A DNA stretch of 64,000 bases from Buchnera aphidicola (Cinara laricifoliae) (GCF_900698945.1 NZ_LR217717.1:186001-250000); one strand, 5' to 3'. Positions 20,094-30,129 are shown, counted from the first letter of the stretch. A program made the numbers and translations. Notes: generated by a model from the sequence alone, not told the origin.

Positions 20094-20717
20094 ATGAATA
20101 TTATTATACGATACTTAAATTTATGCAATTGGTCTGATGTAGAAAAAAAAATGCATAAATTCACAAAAAATAGAAATCAAAATACTATTGATGAATTATG
20201 GTTTGCAGAACATTATCCTGTTTTTACTTATGGTATTTTAGAAAAAGAATACAAAATGCCTTATATTCAAGGAATACCCGTACATTACTCAATTAGAGGA
20301 GGAAAAATTACATATCACGGTCCTGGACAATTAATTATATATTTATTAATTAATTTACAAAGAAAAAAAATTAAATTCTATAAATTAGTACAAAATATTG
20401 AAATAGTTATCATTAAATTATTAAAAGATTTAAATATATCATCACATACAAATAAAAATTGGCCAGGAGTATATGTTAAAAAAAAAAAAATTTGTTCATT
20501 AGGTTTTCGTATTATCAAAGGATGTTCTTTACACGGTTTGTCTTTAAATGTTAATATGGACTTAATACCATTTAAATATATCCATCCTTGTGGAAATAAG
20601 AATATTAAAATGACACAAATAAAAAATTTTAATTCAAATATTACAATACAAAAAATACAAAATATTTTTATAAAAAATTTCTGTATTTTTTTTAATTACT
20701 TAATTATTAATAATTAA
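20094..20717 (+). CDS. lipB: Lipoyl(octanoyl) transferase LipB
   Basis: LipB transfers octanoate from octanoyl-ACP to the lipoyl domains of enzyme complexes, here including SucB from the same window. The 207-residue product (213 in E. coli) shows the family signature RGGKITYHGPGQ at 68-79, the catalytic Lys region KKKICSLGFRI at about 131-140 and the acyl-accepting Cys at 166 in YIHPCGNK. Its coding end overlaps a perfect palindrome. lipA follows after 86 bp, so the two steps of endogenous lipoate synthesis are adjacent, as in enterobacteria (where ybeF lies between). Confidence 0.96.
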   Translation: MNIIIRYLNLCNWSDVEKKMHKFTKNRNQNTIDELWFAEHYPVFTYGILEKEYKMPYIQGIPVHYSIRGGKITYHGPGQLIIYLLINLQRKKIKFYKLVQNIEIVIIKLLKDLNISSHTNKNWPGVYVKKKKICSLGFRIIKGCSLHGLSLNVNMDLIPFKYIHPCGNKNIKMTQIKNFNSNITIQKIQNIFIKNFCIFFNYLIINN

Positions 20718-20725
20718 GTAATTAA
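20692..20725. terminator. 34-bp perfect palindrome spanning the lipB stop codon
   Basis: Bases 20692-20725 are their own reverse complement and include the last eight lipB codons and its TAA. As RNA they fold into a hairpin of about 15 pairs with a 4-base loop. No T-run follows directly, so it may protect a 3' end rather than terminate. lipA may still be read from the same promoter. Confidence 0.55.
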
Positions 20726-20803
20726 TAATATTAGAAATCAGTCATTATAATTAAATTTACTTATTTGTAATAAAATAAAATAAAAATTTATAGAAGAATT
20801 AAT

Positions 20804-21757
20804 ATGTTTCAAAAAAAAAAAATAAATAGTACTCATAAAAATAAAAAAGATACATATTTTATATCTAAAATTTTACCTTCTCATGATAGACTATCAACTT
20901 TAAAAAAACCACAATGGTTAAAAGTAAAATTACCTTCTAATGTAGATAAAATCAATAATATTAAAAACATATTAAAACAATATAATTTACATTCTGTATG
21001 TGAAGAAGCACATTGTCCAAATTTACCAGAATGTTTTAATAAAGGAACCGCAACATTTATGATATTAGGATCTATATGTACACGTAAATGTCCATTTTGC
21101 GCAGTAAAAAAAGGTAGACCTGACATTATAGATATTCATGAACCTAAAAAAATATTTAATATTGTTACGAAATTAAATTTAAAATATGTTGTTTTAACCT
21201 CAGTGTCTAGAGATGATTTAAAAGACGGGGGAGCTAATCATTTTTCTAATTGTATATATGAAATTAGAAAAAAAAAAAATATAAAAATAGAAATTTTAGT
21301 ACCTGATTTTCGTGGAAAAGAAAAAATAGCATTAAATTTAATAAATAAATACCCACCAGATGTTTTTAATCACAATATTGAAAATGTTCCCAGATTATAT
21401 TCTTTAATTCGACCAGGAGCAAATTATATTAATTCTTTAAAATTATTAAATCAATTTAGAGAAATATGTCCTCAGGTACCTACAAAATCAGGGATAATGT
21501 TAGGATTAGGTGAAACAAAAAAAGAAGTTATATCTGTATTAAAAGATTTAAAAAAAGTAGGTGTATCTATCGTTACAATTGGTCAATACATGCAACCTAG
21601 TAAATATCACTTATCTGTTAAAAGATATATAACACCTAAAGAATTCATGGATTTCGAATATATTGCGTTATCTATAGGATTTACAAAAGTATTTTGTGGT
21701 CCTTTAGTACGATCTTCTTATCATGCAGATAAACAGTATGAATTATATAATATATAA
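20804..21757 (+). CDS. lipA: Lipoyl synthase LipA
   Basis: LipA is a radical SAM enzyme that inserts two sulfurs into protein-bound octanoyl groups. The 317-residue product (321 in E. coli) has both iron-sulfur clusters: the auxiliary one with C66, C71 and C77 (CEEAHCPNLPEC) and the SAM one with C92, C96 and C99 (CTRKCPFC). GTATFMILGS, LVPDFRG, NIENVPRLY, SGIMLGLGE and the C-terminal GPLVRSSYHAD are all present. Together with lipB it would serve the lipoyl domain of SucB and other lipoylated proteins encoded elsewhere. It converges on sppA, with a terminator-like hairpin between. Confidence 0.98.
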   Translation: MFQKKKINSTHKNKKDTYFISKILPSHDRLSTLKKPQWLKVKLPSNVDKINNIKNILKQYNLHSVCEEAHCPNLPECFNKGTATFMILGSICTRKCPFCAVKKGRPDIIDIHEPKKIFNIVTKLNLKYVVLTSVSRDDLKDGGANHFSNCIYEIRKKKNIKIEILVPDFRGKEKIALNLINKYPPDVFNHNIENVPRLYSLIRPGANYINSLKLLNQFREICPQVPTKSGIMLGLGETKKEVISVLKDLKKVGVSIVTIGQYMQPSKYHLSVKRYITPKEFMDFEYIALSIGFTKVFCGPLVRSSYHADKQYELYNI

Positions 21758-21890
21758 TAATGTATTATACGATTATTTTTTATATATAATAGCATATACT
21801 GTATTTTTTATAAAAAATATCTTTTTATTAAAATTTTTAATATTCAATATATATATAAATATATTAAATATTTTTAAATAAATTATATAT

Positions 21891-21931
21891 AAACACCAAA
21901 AAAAAATTTAATTTATTTTTTATTGGTGTTT
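21891..21931. terminator. Bidirectional terminator-like hairpin, lipA/sppA
   Basis: AAACACCA at 21891-21898 pairs with TGGTGTTT at 21924-21931. The A-rich and T-rich inner flanks can extend the pairing. It lies between two convergent genes and is one of the few spots with consecutive G-C pairs in this intergenic region, so it probably ends both transcripts. Confidence 0.65.
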
Positions 21932-21950
21932 TATTCGTAAAACTTTTATA

Positions 21951-23819
21951 TTATTTTAAGATATAATTGTCAAAACAAATAGATATTGATTTGTTTAATG
22001 TAATCATCATCCATATAAAATAAATTTTATTATAGATAAAACATGCTTTATTTATTAAAACTTCAGAAAAAAATATTTTTAATATACTTTTTGATGCTAA
22101 CTTAATTAATGAATTAACTTGATTTTTTATATCTTTTGATGCTGTACATTGTGGTACTGACCAGACGATATCAAAATCTTTTATTTTTGCCAATTTAGTT
22201 GCTTTTTTAATAGCAACGTCTATATCACCTATTTGATCAACTAACCCTATTTGTTTTGCGTGAACACCTAACCATACCCGTCCGTTTGCAATTTTTAGTA
22301 TATTTTCATTTGTTTTATGACGTGATTCAGCTACAATATTAATAAATTTTTTATATCCAAAATCAATATCTAACATAATTTTATTTTTGTTCTGTAATGA
22401 AATATTATTCAATATATTTATTGAATCATTTTTTTGTGTAAAAATACTATAATTATGCATACCTATAGATGATAAAAATTTTTCTAGTGTAGGTACAACA
22501 GAAAAAATACCTATTGATCCTGTAATTGTAGTAGGATGCGCAATAATATAATTTCCAGGAGTAGCAATCCAATAACCTCCAGACGCTGCAACATCTCCCA
22601 TAGAAATTATTAATGGTTTTTTAATTTTTCGTAATTCCATTAATTTTTTTCTTATAATTTCTGAATATTCTGTGTTACCTCCTGGACTATTTATTCTTAA
22701 AATAACTGCTTTAATAGAATCATCATTTTTAGCAGTATTAATTTCTCTTAAAATATACTCAACATCCATAGAATTAGAGTTTTCAGAATTTTTTCCGATT
22801 ATTCCATTAGCTATAATAATAGAAATTTTATTAGAATTTGATGGTGTTGCTTTTTTGTGAAGTTGATATTCACTAATATCCATAAAATTAAAAGTATTAT
22901 TTTTTTTATTTTTATAAAATTTATTCTTTATACAATTGTCAACATTATTTTTTGTATCAATATTATCTATTAAATGATAGTCTAATGCATATTTCACTGT
23001 ATTATTATTATTTTTTTTTAAATATTTAATCATCGTGTTAGGATGAGAGCAAATTTTTTTTATAGGAATGTGTCTATTACGAGATATAACTTCTAACAAT
23101 TTTTTCCATTTAAATTGAACGATAGATTTTTCTATCATTTTATTTTCCGGTGATGGAGAATTTCTTAAAAAAGGGTCTACTGCTCCTTTGTTTTTTCCTA
23201 TTTTAAAAACATGTATATGTATTTTAAATATATCTAAAAATTTTTTTAAAAATATTGTATTGTTAGATATACCATTTAAATAAATAAATCCATTTGGTGA
23301 TAAAAAAATTTTATCAGCAAAACTTGCTAAATAATATTCACTTTGTGAATAATTACTCCCTATTGCAATAATTGGTTTGTTAGATTTTTTAAATTCTTGT
23401 AATTTTTTTCCAAAATATTCTATAATTACTTGATTACTATGAAAAGTATTTTTTGCTTTTAACATAATACCCAATATTTTTGGGTCTTTTTCTGCTTGTT
23501 TAATTTTTTCAGTAATTTCAAAAATAGAATTATTTTTTTTATTATTAATTAAATGATTTAAAAAATTTGGACATAATTTATTTTGTAATTGATTTGGAAT
23601 TGGTAATTCTTCCATAGAATTTTGTAAATTTATAACTAATATTTTATCTAGCATATTTTTATTTTCGAAAATATGATTTTTTTTTGTACTATATATTATC
23701 CAAACAAAAATAAAAATTATTAGCAATAATATTGAATTAAATATTAAATTTTTAATTACATTTAATGATTGATATATATATTTTAATATTTTCATTATTA
23801 TAATGAATAGTGTTCTCAT
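21951..23819 (-). CDS. sppA: Protease IV (signal peptide peptidase SppA)
   Basis: SppA is an inner-membrane serine protease that degrades cleaved signal peptides. The 622-residue product is the long enterobacterial form (618 in E. coli). It has an N-terminal membrane anchor near residues 24-44 and two peptidase S49 domains. The proposed Ser/Lys dyad is present: K211 in KNKGAVDPF and S413 in GDVAASGGYW, followed by TITGSIGIF. The N-terminus MRTLF matches the family start. It is functionally linked to LepB, which produces its substrates. I see no frame damage. The long spacer to yciA suggests its own promoter. Confidence 0.95.
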   Translation of the reverse strand: MRTLFIIIMKILKYIYQSLNVIKNLIFNSILLLIIFIFVWIIYSTKKNHIFENKNMLDKILVINLQNSMEELPIPNQLQNKLCPNFLNHLINNKKNNSIFEITEKIKQAEKDPKILGIMLKAKNTFHSNQVIIEYFGKKLQEFKKSNKPIIAIGSNYSQSEYYLASFADKIFLSPNGFIYLNGISNNTIFLKKFLDIFKIHIHVFKIGKNKGAVDPFLRNSPSPENKMIEKSIVQFKWKKLLEVISRNRHIPIKKICSHPNTMIKYLKKNNNNTVKYALDYHLIDNIDTKNNVDNCIKNKFYKNKKNNTFNFMDISEYQLHKKATPSNSNKISIIIANGIIGKNSENSNSMDVEYILREINTAKNDDSIKAVILRINSPGGNTEYSEIIRKKLMELRKIKKPLIISMGDVAASGGYWIATPGNYIIAHPTTITGSIGIFSVVPTLEKFLSSIGMHNYSIFTQKNDSINILNNISLQNKNKIMLDIDFGYKKFINIVAESRHKTNENILKIANGRVWLGVHAKQIGLVDQIGDIDVAIKKATKLAKIKDFDIVWSVPQCTASKDIKNQVNSLIKLASKSILKIFFSEVLINKACFIYNKIYFIWMMITLNKSISICFDNYILK

Positions 23820-24176
23820 ACGAATAGTTAACCTCTTTAGTAATCAAATATTTAAAAAAATTAAATAATATATATTTATAAAAAAATAAATTTTTAATTT
23901 TACATATAAAATAATTATTTTAAATATATACTTTATATATATTTTATGTATATTAAGAATATAAATAATATTAATTTTTAAAAATATTTTAATTAATTTA
24001 TTATTATCGTTGATCTATTTGTAATAAATATTACAAATCATTAATTTATATTTATGAGATCTATTTTATATTTTTATTTTTTATTTCTATAAATACTTAT
24101 TAACTATTTTTAAAAATTATATTGTATTATATACATATATAAATCAATTTAAAAATAAATTATTAGTTAAGTATCT
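23820..24176. other. Intergenic, yciA-sppA
   Basis: 357 bp of AT-rich sequence between two minus-strand genes, with no coding sequence. It holds one small hairpin (ATTTGTAA at 24017-24024 with TTACAAAT at 24031-24038, loop of 6) that could lie at the 3' end of yciA transcripts. A promoter for sppA must be here but is not distinguishable. Confidence 0.75.
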
Positions 24177-24599
24177 CTATATTAGAGAATTTTTATTTTT
24201 TAAAAATAATCTAGATGTTCCATTATCATTTATAGCTACATATGTAAAGAAGGCTGTATTAGTACAGTACGTTAATCCGTAAGAATATGTATTTAATTTT
24301 TTTACCCATATTTCAATATAAGTTTTTATAGAAGTTTTTTCAATATTAACGCAATTAACATAACAGCTAACTAAATCTCCAGCATATATTGGTTTTATAA
24401 AATTTATACTTTCAATATAAACTGTAGATATTTTTCCTCTTGAAATTTTTTTTGCTAATATACCCCCACCTAGATCCATTTGTGACATAATCCATCCACC
24501 AAAAATATTTCCGTTTACATTGCTATGAGATGGCATAGCGAGTGTTCTTAACATTAAATTTTTATCACAAACAACATTAGTATTTTTATGATTTGACAT
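24177..24599 (-). CDS. yciA: Acyl-CoA thioesterase YciA
   Basis: YciA is a hotdog-fold hexameric thioesterase acting on many acyl-CoAs. The 140-residue product aligns along its full length with E. coli YciA (132 residues). It has LRTLAMPSHSNVNGNIFGGW, then MSQMDLGGGILA with the catalytic Asp, and the C-terminal region EIWVKKL and TYVAINDNG. In E. coli yciA, yciB, yciC and the trp genes are near each other; here yciC and trpABCD follow upstream on the same strand, though 230 bp of AT-rich DNA separates yciA from yciC. Confidence 0.95.
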   Translation of the reverse strand: MSNHKNTNVVCDKNLMLRTLAMPSHSNVNGNIFGGWIMSQMDLGGGILAKKISRGKISTVYIESINFIKPIYAGDLVSCYVNCVNIEKTSIKTYIEIWVKKLNTYSYGLTYCTNTAFFTYVAINDNGTSRLFLKNKNSLI

Positions 24600-24829
24600 T
24601 TTATTCGCTAATTAGTTAGGATTAAAAAAAATTTTTATAAAAATTATATTTAATAATTATTTCAATTTTTAAATTTATGAATTTTATATAAAAATAATAA
24701 GTGTTTACTTGAAATACTAATTTTTAATTTTAATGTGTAATTTATAAATTATATTATATTGATACCTTTTAAATAAGTAATTAAAATATTTTAAATAAAT
24801 AAATATATTTGCAATAAATATTAATTATG

Positions 24830-25579
24830 TTAAATAATATCTTTTGCTTTATAAAAAATATAAAATCTAAATAAATATATAATTATATAAGAAAAATATA
24901 TGTTTATAAAAATATTTAATATAAAAATATTAGTATACATTGAAAATATATTAAATAATTTTAATAAAATTAAAATTAACCATTTAAATATTAACCAAAA
25001 AAAAATCATCGGTATAATTAAATATATATTATTTATCATAATTTTTGTGCTATTTTTTATACTGTAAAAAATATTTTTTTTTTCAATTATATAAAAAATG
25101 ACAGATACAAGTAATAAAGTAGATAGAAGTATTCGTATAATTATAAAAAAATCGTATTTTATTTCTATTAATGAAAATTGTAAATATATTGTTAAAATAA
25201 ATAAAAAAAAAGACTTTAATATTTGTGTTTGCACATAAATAAATTTTTTTATTAAAGATAAAGAGATAAATGGAATTAACCATATCACTAGTGTAGTTAA
25301 TAAAAATTGACTAATAACAGTACTCATTATTTTAATAGATTCTATATAAAAAATAATATTTTTTTGATTTATATTCATATTATTAATTATATTAAATAAA
25401 GATAATTTTTTAGAATAATCCAAATTATATAAAATAGATATATCATTTATATTCAGCCTACATATAAATGTTATGAATAGATTAACAAATGCACTTATAG
25501 TTGAAAAAATAAATATTTTTTTTTTATTTTTATAGAAAAATTGATTTACATCAATCATTATAATATACATTATAGACAA
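24830..25579 (-). CDS. yciC: YciC-like inner membrane protein (UPF0259)
   Basis: The function of this family is unknown. The 249-residue product is very hydrophobic, with about six membrane segments, and aligns loosely with E. coli YciC: NQFFYKN near the start, the central KNSTKIMINNIYLIIPMIFFW region and the end YLFRFYIFYKA (YLFRLYMLI in E. coli). I chose TTG at 25579 because AGGAGG at 25591-25596 lies 11 bases upstream and the N-terminus MSI and length then match E. coli; ATG codons at 25570 and 25558 are alternatives. It sits 108 bp downstream of trpA on the same strand. Sequence is poorly conserved, so purifying selection may be weak. Confidence 0.8.
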   Translation of the reverse strand: MSIMYIIMIDVNQFFYKNKKKIFIFSTISAFVNLFITFICRLNINDISILYNLDYSKKLSLFNIINNMNINQKNIIFYIESIKIMSTVISQFLLTTLVIWLIPFISLSLIKKFIYVQTQILKSFFLFILTIYLQFSLIEIKYDFFIIIRILLSTLLLVSVIFYIIEKKNIFYSIKNSTKIMINNIYLIIPMIFFWLIFKWLILILLKLFNIFSMYTNIFILNIFINIYFSYIIIYLFRFYIFYKAKDII

Positions 25580-25590
25580 AATATATCTTT

Positions 25591-25596
25591 CCTCCT
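25591..25596 (-). promoter_or_regulatory. Strong ribosome binding site of yciC
   Basis: AGGAGG on the minus strand is complementary to the 16S 3' end (CCTCC) seen at 7712-7716. Few genes in this window have such a complete site. Its distance of 11 bases to the TTG at 25579, against 20 to the next ATG, decides the start. Confidence 0.7.
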
Positions 25597-25687
25597 TTTA
25601 CTTAAATAAAACTATATTTATTATAATATAATTATTATTATAGTATTAATTCATATATTTATATTAAAAATACTAATATATTTATTA

Positions 25688-26509
25688 TTAATAATAAATA
25701 TTTTTTGTTTCATTTTTAAATTTTTTTATTATTTTTTCTATTTTTATAAACATTTTATTTGTATTTATAATATTTTCTTCTATTATTTGTATAATACGTG
25801 AACCACAAATAATTCCTTGAACTCCATTTTTTAAAATTTTTTTAATTTGATAAGATTTATGAATTCCAAATCCTTGTATAATAGGACAGGATTTATATTT
25901 TTTTAATTTTTGAATTGTTTGGAGTAACAATTTTTGTGAATATATTGGTTGTATTCCTGTAACTCCAGGTCGTGAAACTAAATATGTATATTCGTGGTTA
26001 TTTTTTATAATTTTTTTAACTAAATTAGTTCGAGCATCTGGCGGGCAAATAAAAATTGATGAAATCTGATATTTATCAGCTACTTTTCTAAAAAAATATG
26101 ACTCTTCTATCGGTAAATCTGCGATTAAAATAGAATCAACACCTATAGAATTACAATATGAATAAAAAATTGATAATTTTTGACGATAAACAAGATTGGC
26201 ATAAGTTAATATTCCTATTGGAATATCAGGATATTTATTTCTAACATTTTTAATAATATTAAAACATTGTTTAATAGATATTTTATTATAAAGAGCTCTT
26301 AAATGTGACTTCTGTATAGTAAATCCATCAGCAAGAGGATCTGAGAATGGAATTCCTAATTCTAATGCATCAGCTCCATTTTTAATTAATATATCAATAA
26401 TCTTTATTGATATATCTATAGATGGATCTCCTAATACTATAAATGGAATAAAACAGCATTCTTGTTTAGAAGATAAATTTTTAAATAATAATTTATATCG
26501 TGAGTTCAT
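25688..26509 (-). CDS. trpA: Tryptophan synthase alpha subunit
   Basis: TrpA cleaves indole-3-glycerol phosphate to indole, which is channelled to TrpB. The 273-residue product has the catalytic E50 and D61 in ALELGIPFSDPLADG, loop 6 region RPGVTG, and GFGIHK. E. coli TrpA is 268 residues. It starts 17 bp after the trpB stop, so it is translated from the same message. Tryptophan is an essential amino acid that Buchnera supplies to its aphid. Confidence 0.97.
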   Translation of the reverse strand: MNSRYKLLFKNLSSKQECCFIPFIVLGDPSIDISIKIIDILIKNGADALELGIPFSDPLADGFTIQKSHLRALYNKISIKQCFNIIKNVRNKYPDIPIGILTYANLVYRQKLSIFYSYCNSIGVDSILIADLPIEESYFFRKVADKYQISSIFICPPDARTNLVKKIIKNNHEYTYLVSRPGVTGIQPIYSQKLLLQTIQKLKKYKSCPIIQGFGIHKSYQIKKILKNGVQGIICGSRIIQIIEENIINTNKMFIKIEKIIKKFKNETKNIYY

Positions 26510-26526
26510 AGTTTTACTTAGATTAA

Positions 26527-27702
26527 TTAATTAATTTTATCGTTAATGGTAGCAAGATCTTTATCGCCTCGTCCCGATAAATTTACAATAATTGTTTGAT
26601 CCTGATTAGGATTTTTATTCATTAATTTTAATGCATATGCAATAGCATGTGAAGACTCTAAAGCTGGAATTATTCCCTCTAATTTAGATAACTGTAAAAA
26701 AGCATTAATTGCTTCTTTATCTGTAATTGTTGAATAGTGAACTCTATTAGTATGTTTTAACCAAGCATGTTCTGGACCTACTGCAGGAAAATCTAAACCA
26801 GCTGAAATAGACCATGATTTTTTAATTTGTCCATCGCAATTTTGCATCAAATATGACTTCATACCAAAATAAATTCCTGGTTTTCCTAAATTTAAAGCAG
26901 CGCCATGTTTATTAGTATTTAATCCTAATCCTGCTGGTTCTACTCCAATTAATTTTACAGATTTATATTTTATAAAAGAAGAAAATATTCCAATAGCGTT
27001 CGATCCACCACCTATACATGCAATAACATAATCTGGTAATAATTTATTTTTTAGTAAAATCTGTTTTTTAGATTCTTGCCCAATTATTTTTTGATATTCT
27101 TTTACAATAGTAGGATATGGATGTGGTCCAGCTACTGTGCCAATCATATAATGAGAATTTGAATAACTATTAGACCAATCTCTCATAGCAGCATTACAAG
27201 CATCTTTAAGCGTTCCAGATCCAGATGATATTGAAATAACTTCTGCACCTAATAACTTCATTCTTAATACATTTTGAGATTGTCTAAGAATGTCTGTTTT
27301 TCCCATATAAATACGACATTTTAAATTCAATAAAGCACAAGCTATAGCAGACGCAACACCATGTTGACCAGCTCCGGTTTCTGCAATAATATGTGTTTTT
27401 TTCATTTTTTTAGCTAATAGCGCTTGACCTAAAACTTGATTTGTTTTATGGGCCCCGCCATGTAATAAATCTTCTCTTTTTAAATAAATTTTAGTTTTTG
27501 TGTTTTTTGTTATATTTTTACATAATGTTAATGGAGTAGGTCTACCAGCATAGGAACACAATAAATTATTTAATTTTTTTTTAAATTTTTCATCATGTTG
27601 TGTTTTTACAAACATCTTTTCTAGTTCATATAAAGCTGGCATTAAAATTTGCGGAACAAACATACCACCAAATTTTCCAAAATAAGGATTTAATATAGTC
27701 AT
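26527..27702 (-). CDS. trpB: Tryptophan synthase beta subunit
   Basis: TrpB condenses indole with serine using PLP. The 391-residue product has the PLP lysine K86 in [17 protein letters not shown], the AETGAGQHG catalytic loop, GGGSNAIG phosphate cup and LSGRGDKD near the C-terminus. E. coli TrpB is 397 residues. It is one of the best-conserved proteins of the window. It lies 36 bp after trpC(F) and 17 bp before trpA. Serine supply could depend on serC and glyA, also in this window. Confidence 0.98.
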   Translation of the reverse strand: MTILNPYFGKFGGMFVPQILMPALYELEKMFVKTQHDEKFKKKLNNLLCSYAGRPTPLTLCKNITKNTKTKIYLKREDLLHGGAHKTNQVLGQALLAKKMKKTHIIAETGAGQHGVASAIACALLNLKCRIYMGKTDILRQSQNVLRMKLLGAEVISISSGSGTLKDACNAAMRDWSNSYSNSHYMIGTVAGPHPYPTIVKEYQKIIGQESKKQILLKNKLLPDYVIACIGGGSNAIGIFSSFIKYKSVKLIGVEPAGLGLNTNKHGAALNLGKPGIYFGMKSYLMQNCDGQIKKSWSISAGLDFPAVGPEHAWLKHTNRVHYSTITDKEAINAFLQLSKLEGIIPALESSHAIAYALKLMNKNPNQDQTIIVNLSGRGDKDLATINDKIN

Positions 27703-27738
27703 ATTATTAATTTTTTATAATTTAGTTAAAATAAATTG

Positions 27739-29109
27739 TTATTTTTTAGAACATAATCTTAATATTTTAAATGCTAATTTAATTTTATTTAAATCTTTAA
27801 TTCCTGGATATTTTTCTAATCCTGAATTTAAATCTAGTCCATAAAATCCTAATGTAGATGCTATAAAAATATTTTTTAAGTTTAAGCCACCTGCTAACAT
27901 CATATCAGATACATGTAAATTATTAATTAAGTTCCAATCAAAATTTTTTCCAGTACCTCCGTTTTTATGATCTAGTATATATCGATCAATATTTATATTT
28001 TTATGAATGATTGTATTTTTATTCATTGATATAGATTTCCAAATACGTACATGATTAGGTAAAATTTTTTTTAAAATTTTAATAAATTCTTCGTTTTCCT
28101 GGCCATGTAATTGTACTGCATATAAATCAAGTTCATAAACCTTACTTAAAATATATTGAGGTTTTTCATTACTAAATACACCTACATATTTTAATAAATT
28201 TTTTTTTATAATTTTTTTACTTTGTTTATTATCAATGTATCGTGGAGATTGAGGAACAAAAATTAATCCTCCATAAACACATCCCATTTTTGCTGCTAAT
28301 TTTGCAACATTATATTTTTTTAAACCGCAAATTTTATTTGCACCATAAATTATTTTTCGTGTAGAAAATTCTAAATTATTAGAACGCATTAAATGTGTTC
28401 CAATTAAAAATCCATCTACTGTATTACTTAATAAACGAACATTTTTATAATTATTTATACCTGATTCAGAAATAATAATTTTATTTTTAGGGATTAATGG
28501 AGCTAATTTTTTTGTATTATTAATATTAACAGATAAATCCTTTAAATTTCTATTATTTATTCCAATTATCGATGCGTTTAAAAGTAATGCGCGTTGTAAT
28601 TCTTCATAAGTATGTATTTCTGTTAAAATTCCTAAATTCATACTTTTTGCAATTTTGGATAATTGTATATAAGTATTATCATCTAAAATAGATAGCATTA
28701 ATAATATTGCATCTGCTTGATGATAACGTGCATAGTATACTTGATATGGATCAATAAAAAAATCTTTACATAATAAAGGTTTGTTTGTTTTAGTTCGTGC
28801 TTTTAATAAATATTTGAAATTACCTTTAAAAAATTTTTCTTCAGTAATAATAGATATAACATCAGCATATTTATTATAAATATTTATTATTTTTGAAATA
28901 TTAAACTTAGTGTTAATAACACCATTTAATGGTGATGATTTTTTACATTCTAAAATAAATGATGGATGATTTTTTTTAAAACTATTTTCAAAAAAAAATT
29001 TTGATTTTTCAATTTTTTTATAAAATGAATGTAAAGGCATTCTTTTTTTATTATATTGAATCCATTGATACGTACCGTTTAATATTTTAGAAATTATATT
29101 TTTTTTCAT
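27739..29109 (-). CDS. trpC: Bifunctional indole-3-glycerol-phosphate synthase / phosphoribosylanthranilate isomerase
   Basis: The fused enterobacterial TrpC-TrpF performs steps 3 and 4 of tryptophan synthesis. The 456-residue product (453 in E. coli) has IGPS at about 1-255 with FILECKKSSPLNG, LLCKDFFIDPYQV and IGINNRNL, and PRAI from about 258 with the catalytic Cys in KICGLKK and Asp in LDHKNGGTGKNFDW. Both active sites look intact. It begins 9 bp after the trpD stop. Confidence 0.97.
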   Translation of the reverse strand: MKKNIISKILNGTYQWIQYNKKRMPLHSFYKKIEKSKFFFENSFKKNHPSFILECKKSSPLNGVINTKFNISKIINIYNKYADVISIITEEKFFKGNFKYLLKARTKTNKPLLCKDFFIDPYQVYYARYHQADAILLMLSILDDNTYIQLSKIAKSMNLGILTEIHTYEELQRALLLNASIIGINNRNLKDLSVNINNTKKLAPLIPKNKIIISESGINNYKNVRLLSNTVDGFLIGTHLMRSNNLEFSTRKIIYGANKICGLKKYNVAKLAAKMGCVYGGLIFVPQSPRYIDNKQSKKIIKKNLLKYVGVFSNEKPQYILSKVYELDLYAVQLHGQENEEFIKILKKILPNHVRIWKSISMNKNTIIHKNINIDRYILDHKNGGTGKNFDWNLINNLHVSDMMLAGGLNLKNIFIASTLGFYGLDLNSGLEKYPGIKDLNKIKLAFKILRLCSKK

Positions 29110-29118
29110 AACATTATT

Positions 29119-30129
29119 TTAATTAAATAATTTACATAATTGAGATAGTTTAACAACAAATTTATATACTTGACCAGTATTAATAAAATTTAAAATATCT
29201 AATGTATTTTTACGGATATCATTATTACCTAATACTTTCATTAATAACGACACATTTATAGCTATTGTTTGTGTGTATATAGGTTCTCCTTGTCCTTTAA
29301 ATAATTTTATAGTTTCTAAATAATTTTCTATTTTACTTTTTTTTGTAATATAAATTTTATGATGTTTTTTTAAACCAAAATCTTCAGGAGATAATATATA
29401 TTTTTTTATTTTTTTATTTTTTAATTCAACAACAGTTGTATTGGAATGTAAAGTAGCTTCATCTATACCACCACTATGAACAATAATAACTCGTTTATAT
29501 GGTAAACGTGATAATATTTTTGCATATATTAACATCAATTGAGGTTTATATACTCCGATTAATGCATGAGTTGGTTGTGCAGGATTTAATAAAGGGCCTA
29601 GTATATTAAAAATCGTTTTTATTTGTAATGAACTACGAATTTTAGAGACTGTATTAAAAATACCCAGATATTTATTAGCTAATAAAAAACAAATATTCAT
29701 CTCATCTAGACATTGTCTGGATTGTTCAGGAGTAATATTAATATTGATATTTAATTGTTGCAATAAATTTGCAGATCCAAGTTGACTAGATGATCCAATA
29801 TTACATATTTTTGCAATTTTGATACCATAACATGCAGCAACAATAGCACTAACAGTAGATATGTTAAAACTATTTTGTTGATCACCACCTGTTCCTACAA
29901 TATCAGATATTATATTATTAGATTTTGGAAATGATTGAATATGTTGTGCTAAAAATGTTCTTGCACCAATAATTTCTTCATATGTTTCCGTTCGAGATGA
30001 TAATATAGCTAATATAGATGCAATTTGCATATCATTTATTTCTTTGTTAAATATGCTTTTAAACAATGTGTAGCTTTCTAATTCATTCAAATATGTTCCA
30101 TTATATATTTTTTTTAAAATTTTTTTCAT
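29119..30129 (-). CDS. trpD: Anthranilate phosphoribosyltransferase
   Basis: TrpD adds phosphoribosyl to anthranilate. The 336-residue protein is the stand-alone transferase; in E. coli the same gene carries an N-terminal TrpG glutaminase, absent here. The PRPP site is visible as IVGTGGDQQNSFNIST, with KICNIGSSSQLGSAN, the loop NILGPLLNPA and HSGGIDE. It is the first gene of the trpDC(F)BA group. trpE and trpG are not in the window; in Buchnera they are commonly on a plasmid. I see no leader peptide or attenuator in the 566 bp upstream. Confidence 0.96.
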   Translation of the reverse strand: MKKILKKIYNGTYLNELESYTLFKSIFNKEINDMQIASILAILSSRTETYEEIIGARTFLAQHIQSFPKSNNIISDIVGTGGDQQNSFNISTVSAIVAACYGIKIAKICNIGSSSQLGSANLLQQLNININITPEQSRQCLDEMNICFLLANKYLGIFNTVSKIRSSLQIKTIFNILGPLLNPAQPTHALIGVYKPQLMLIYAKILSRLPYKRVIIVHSGGIDEATLHSNTTVVELKNKKIKKYILSPEDFGLKKHHKIYITKKSKIENYLETIKLFKGQGEPIYTQTIAINVSLLMKVLGNNDIRKNTLDILNFINTGQVYKFVVKLSQLCKLFN

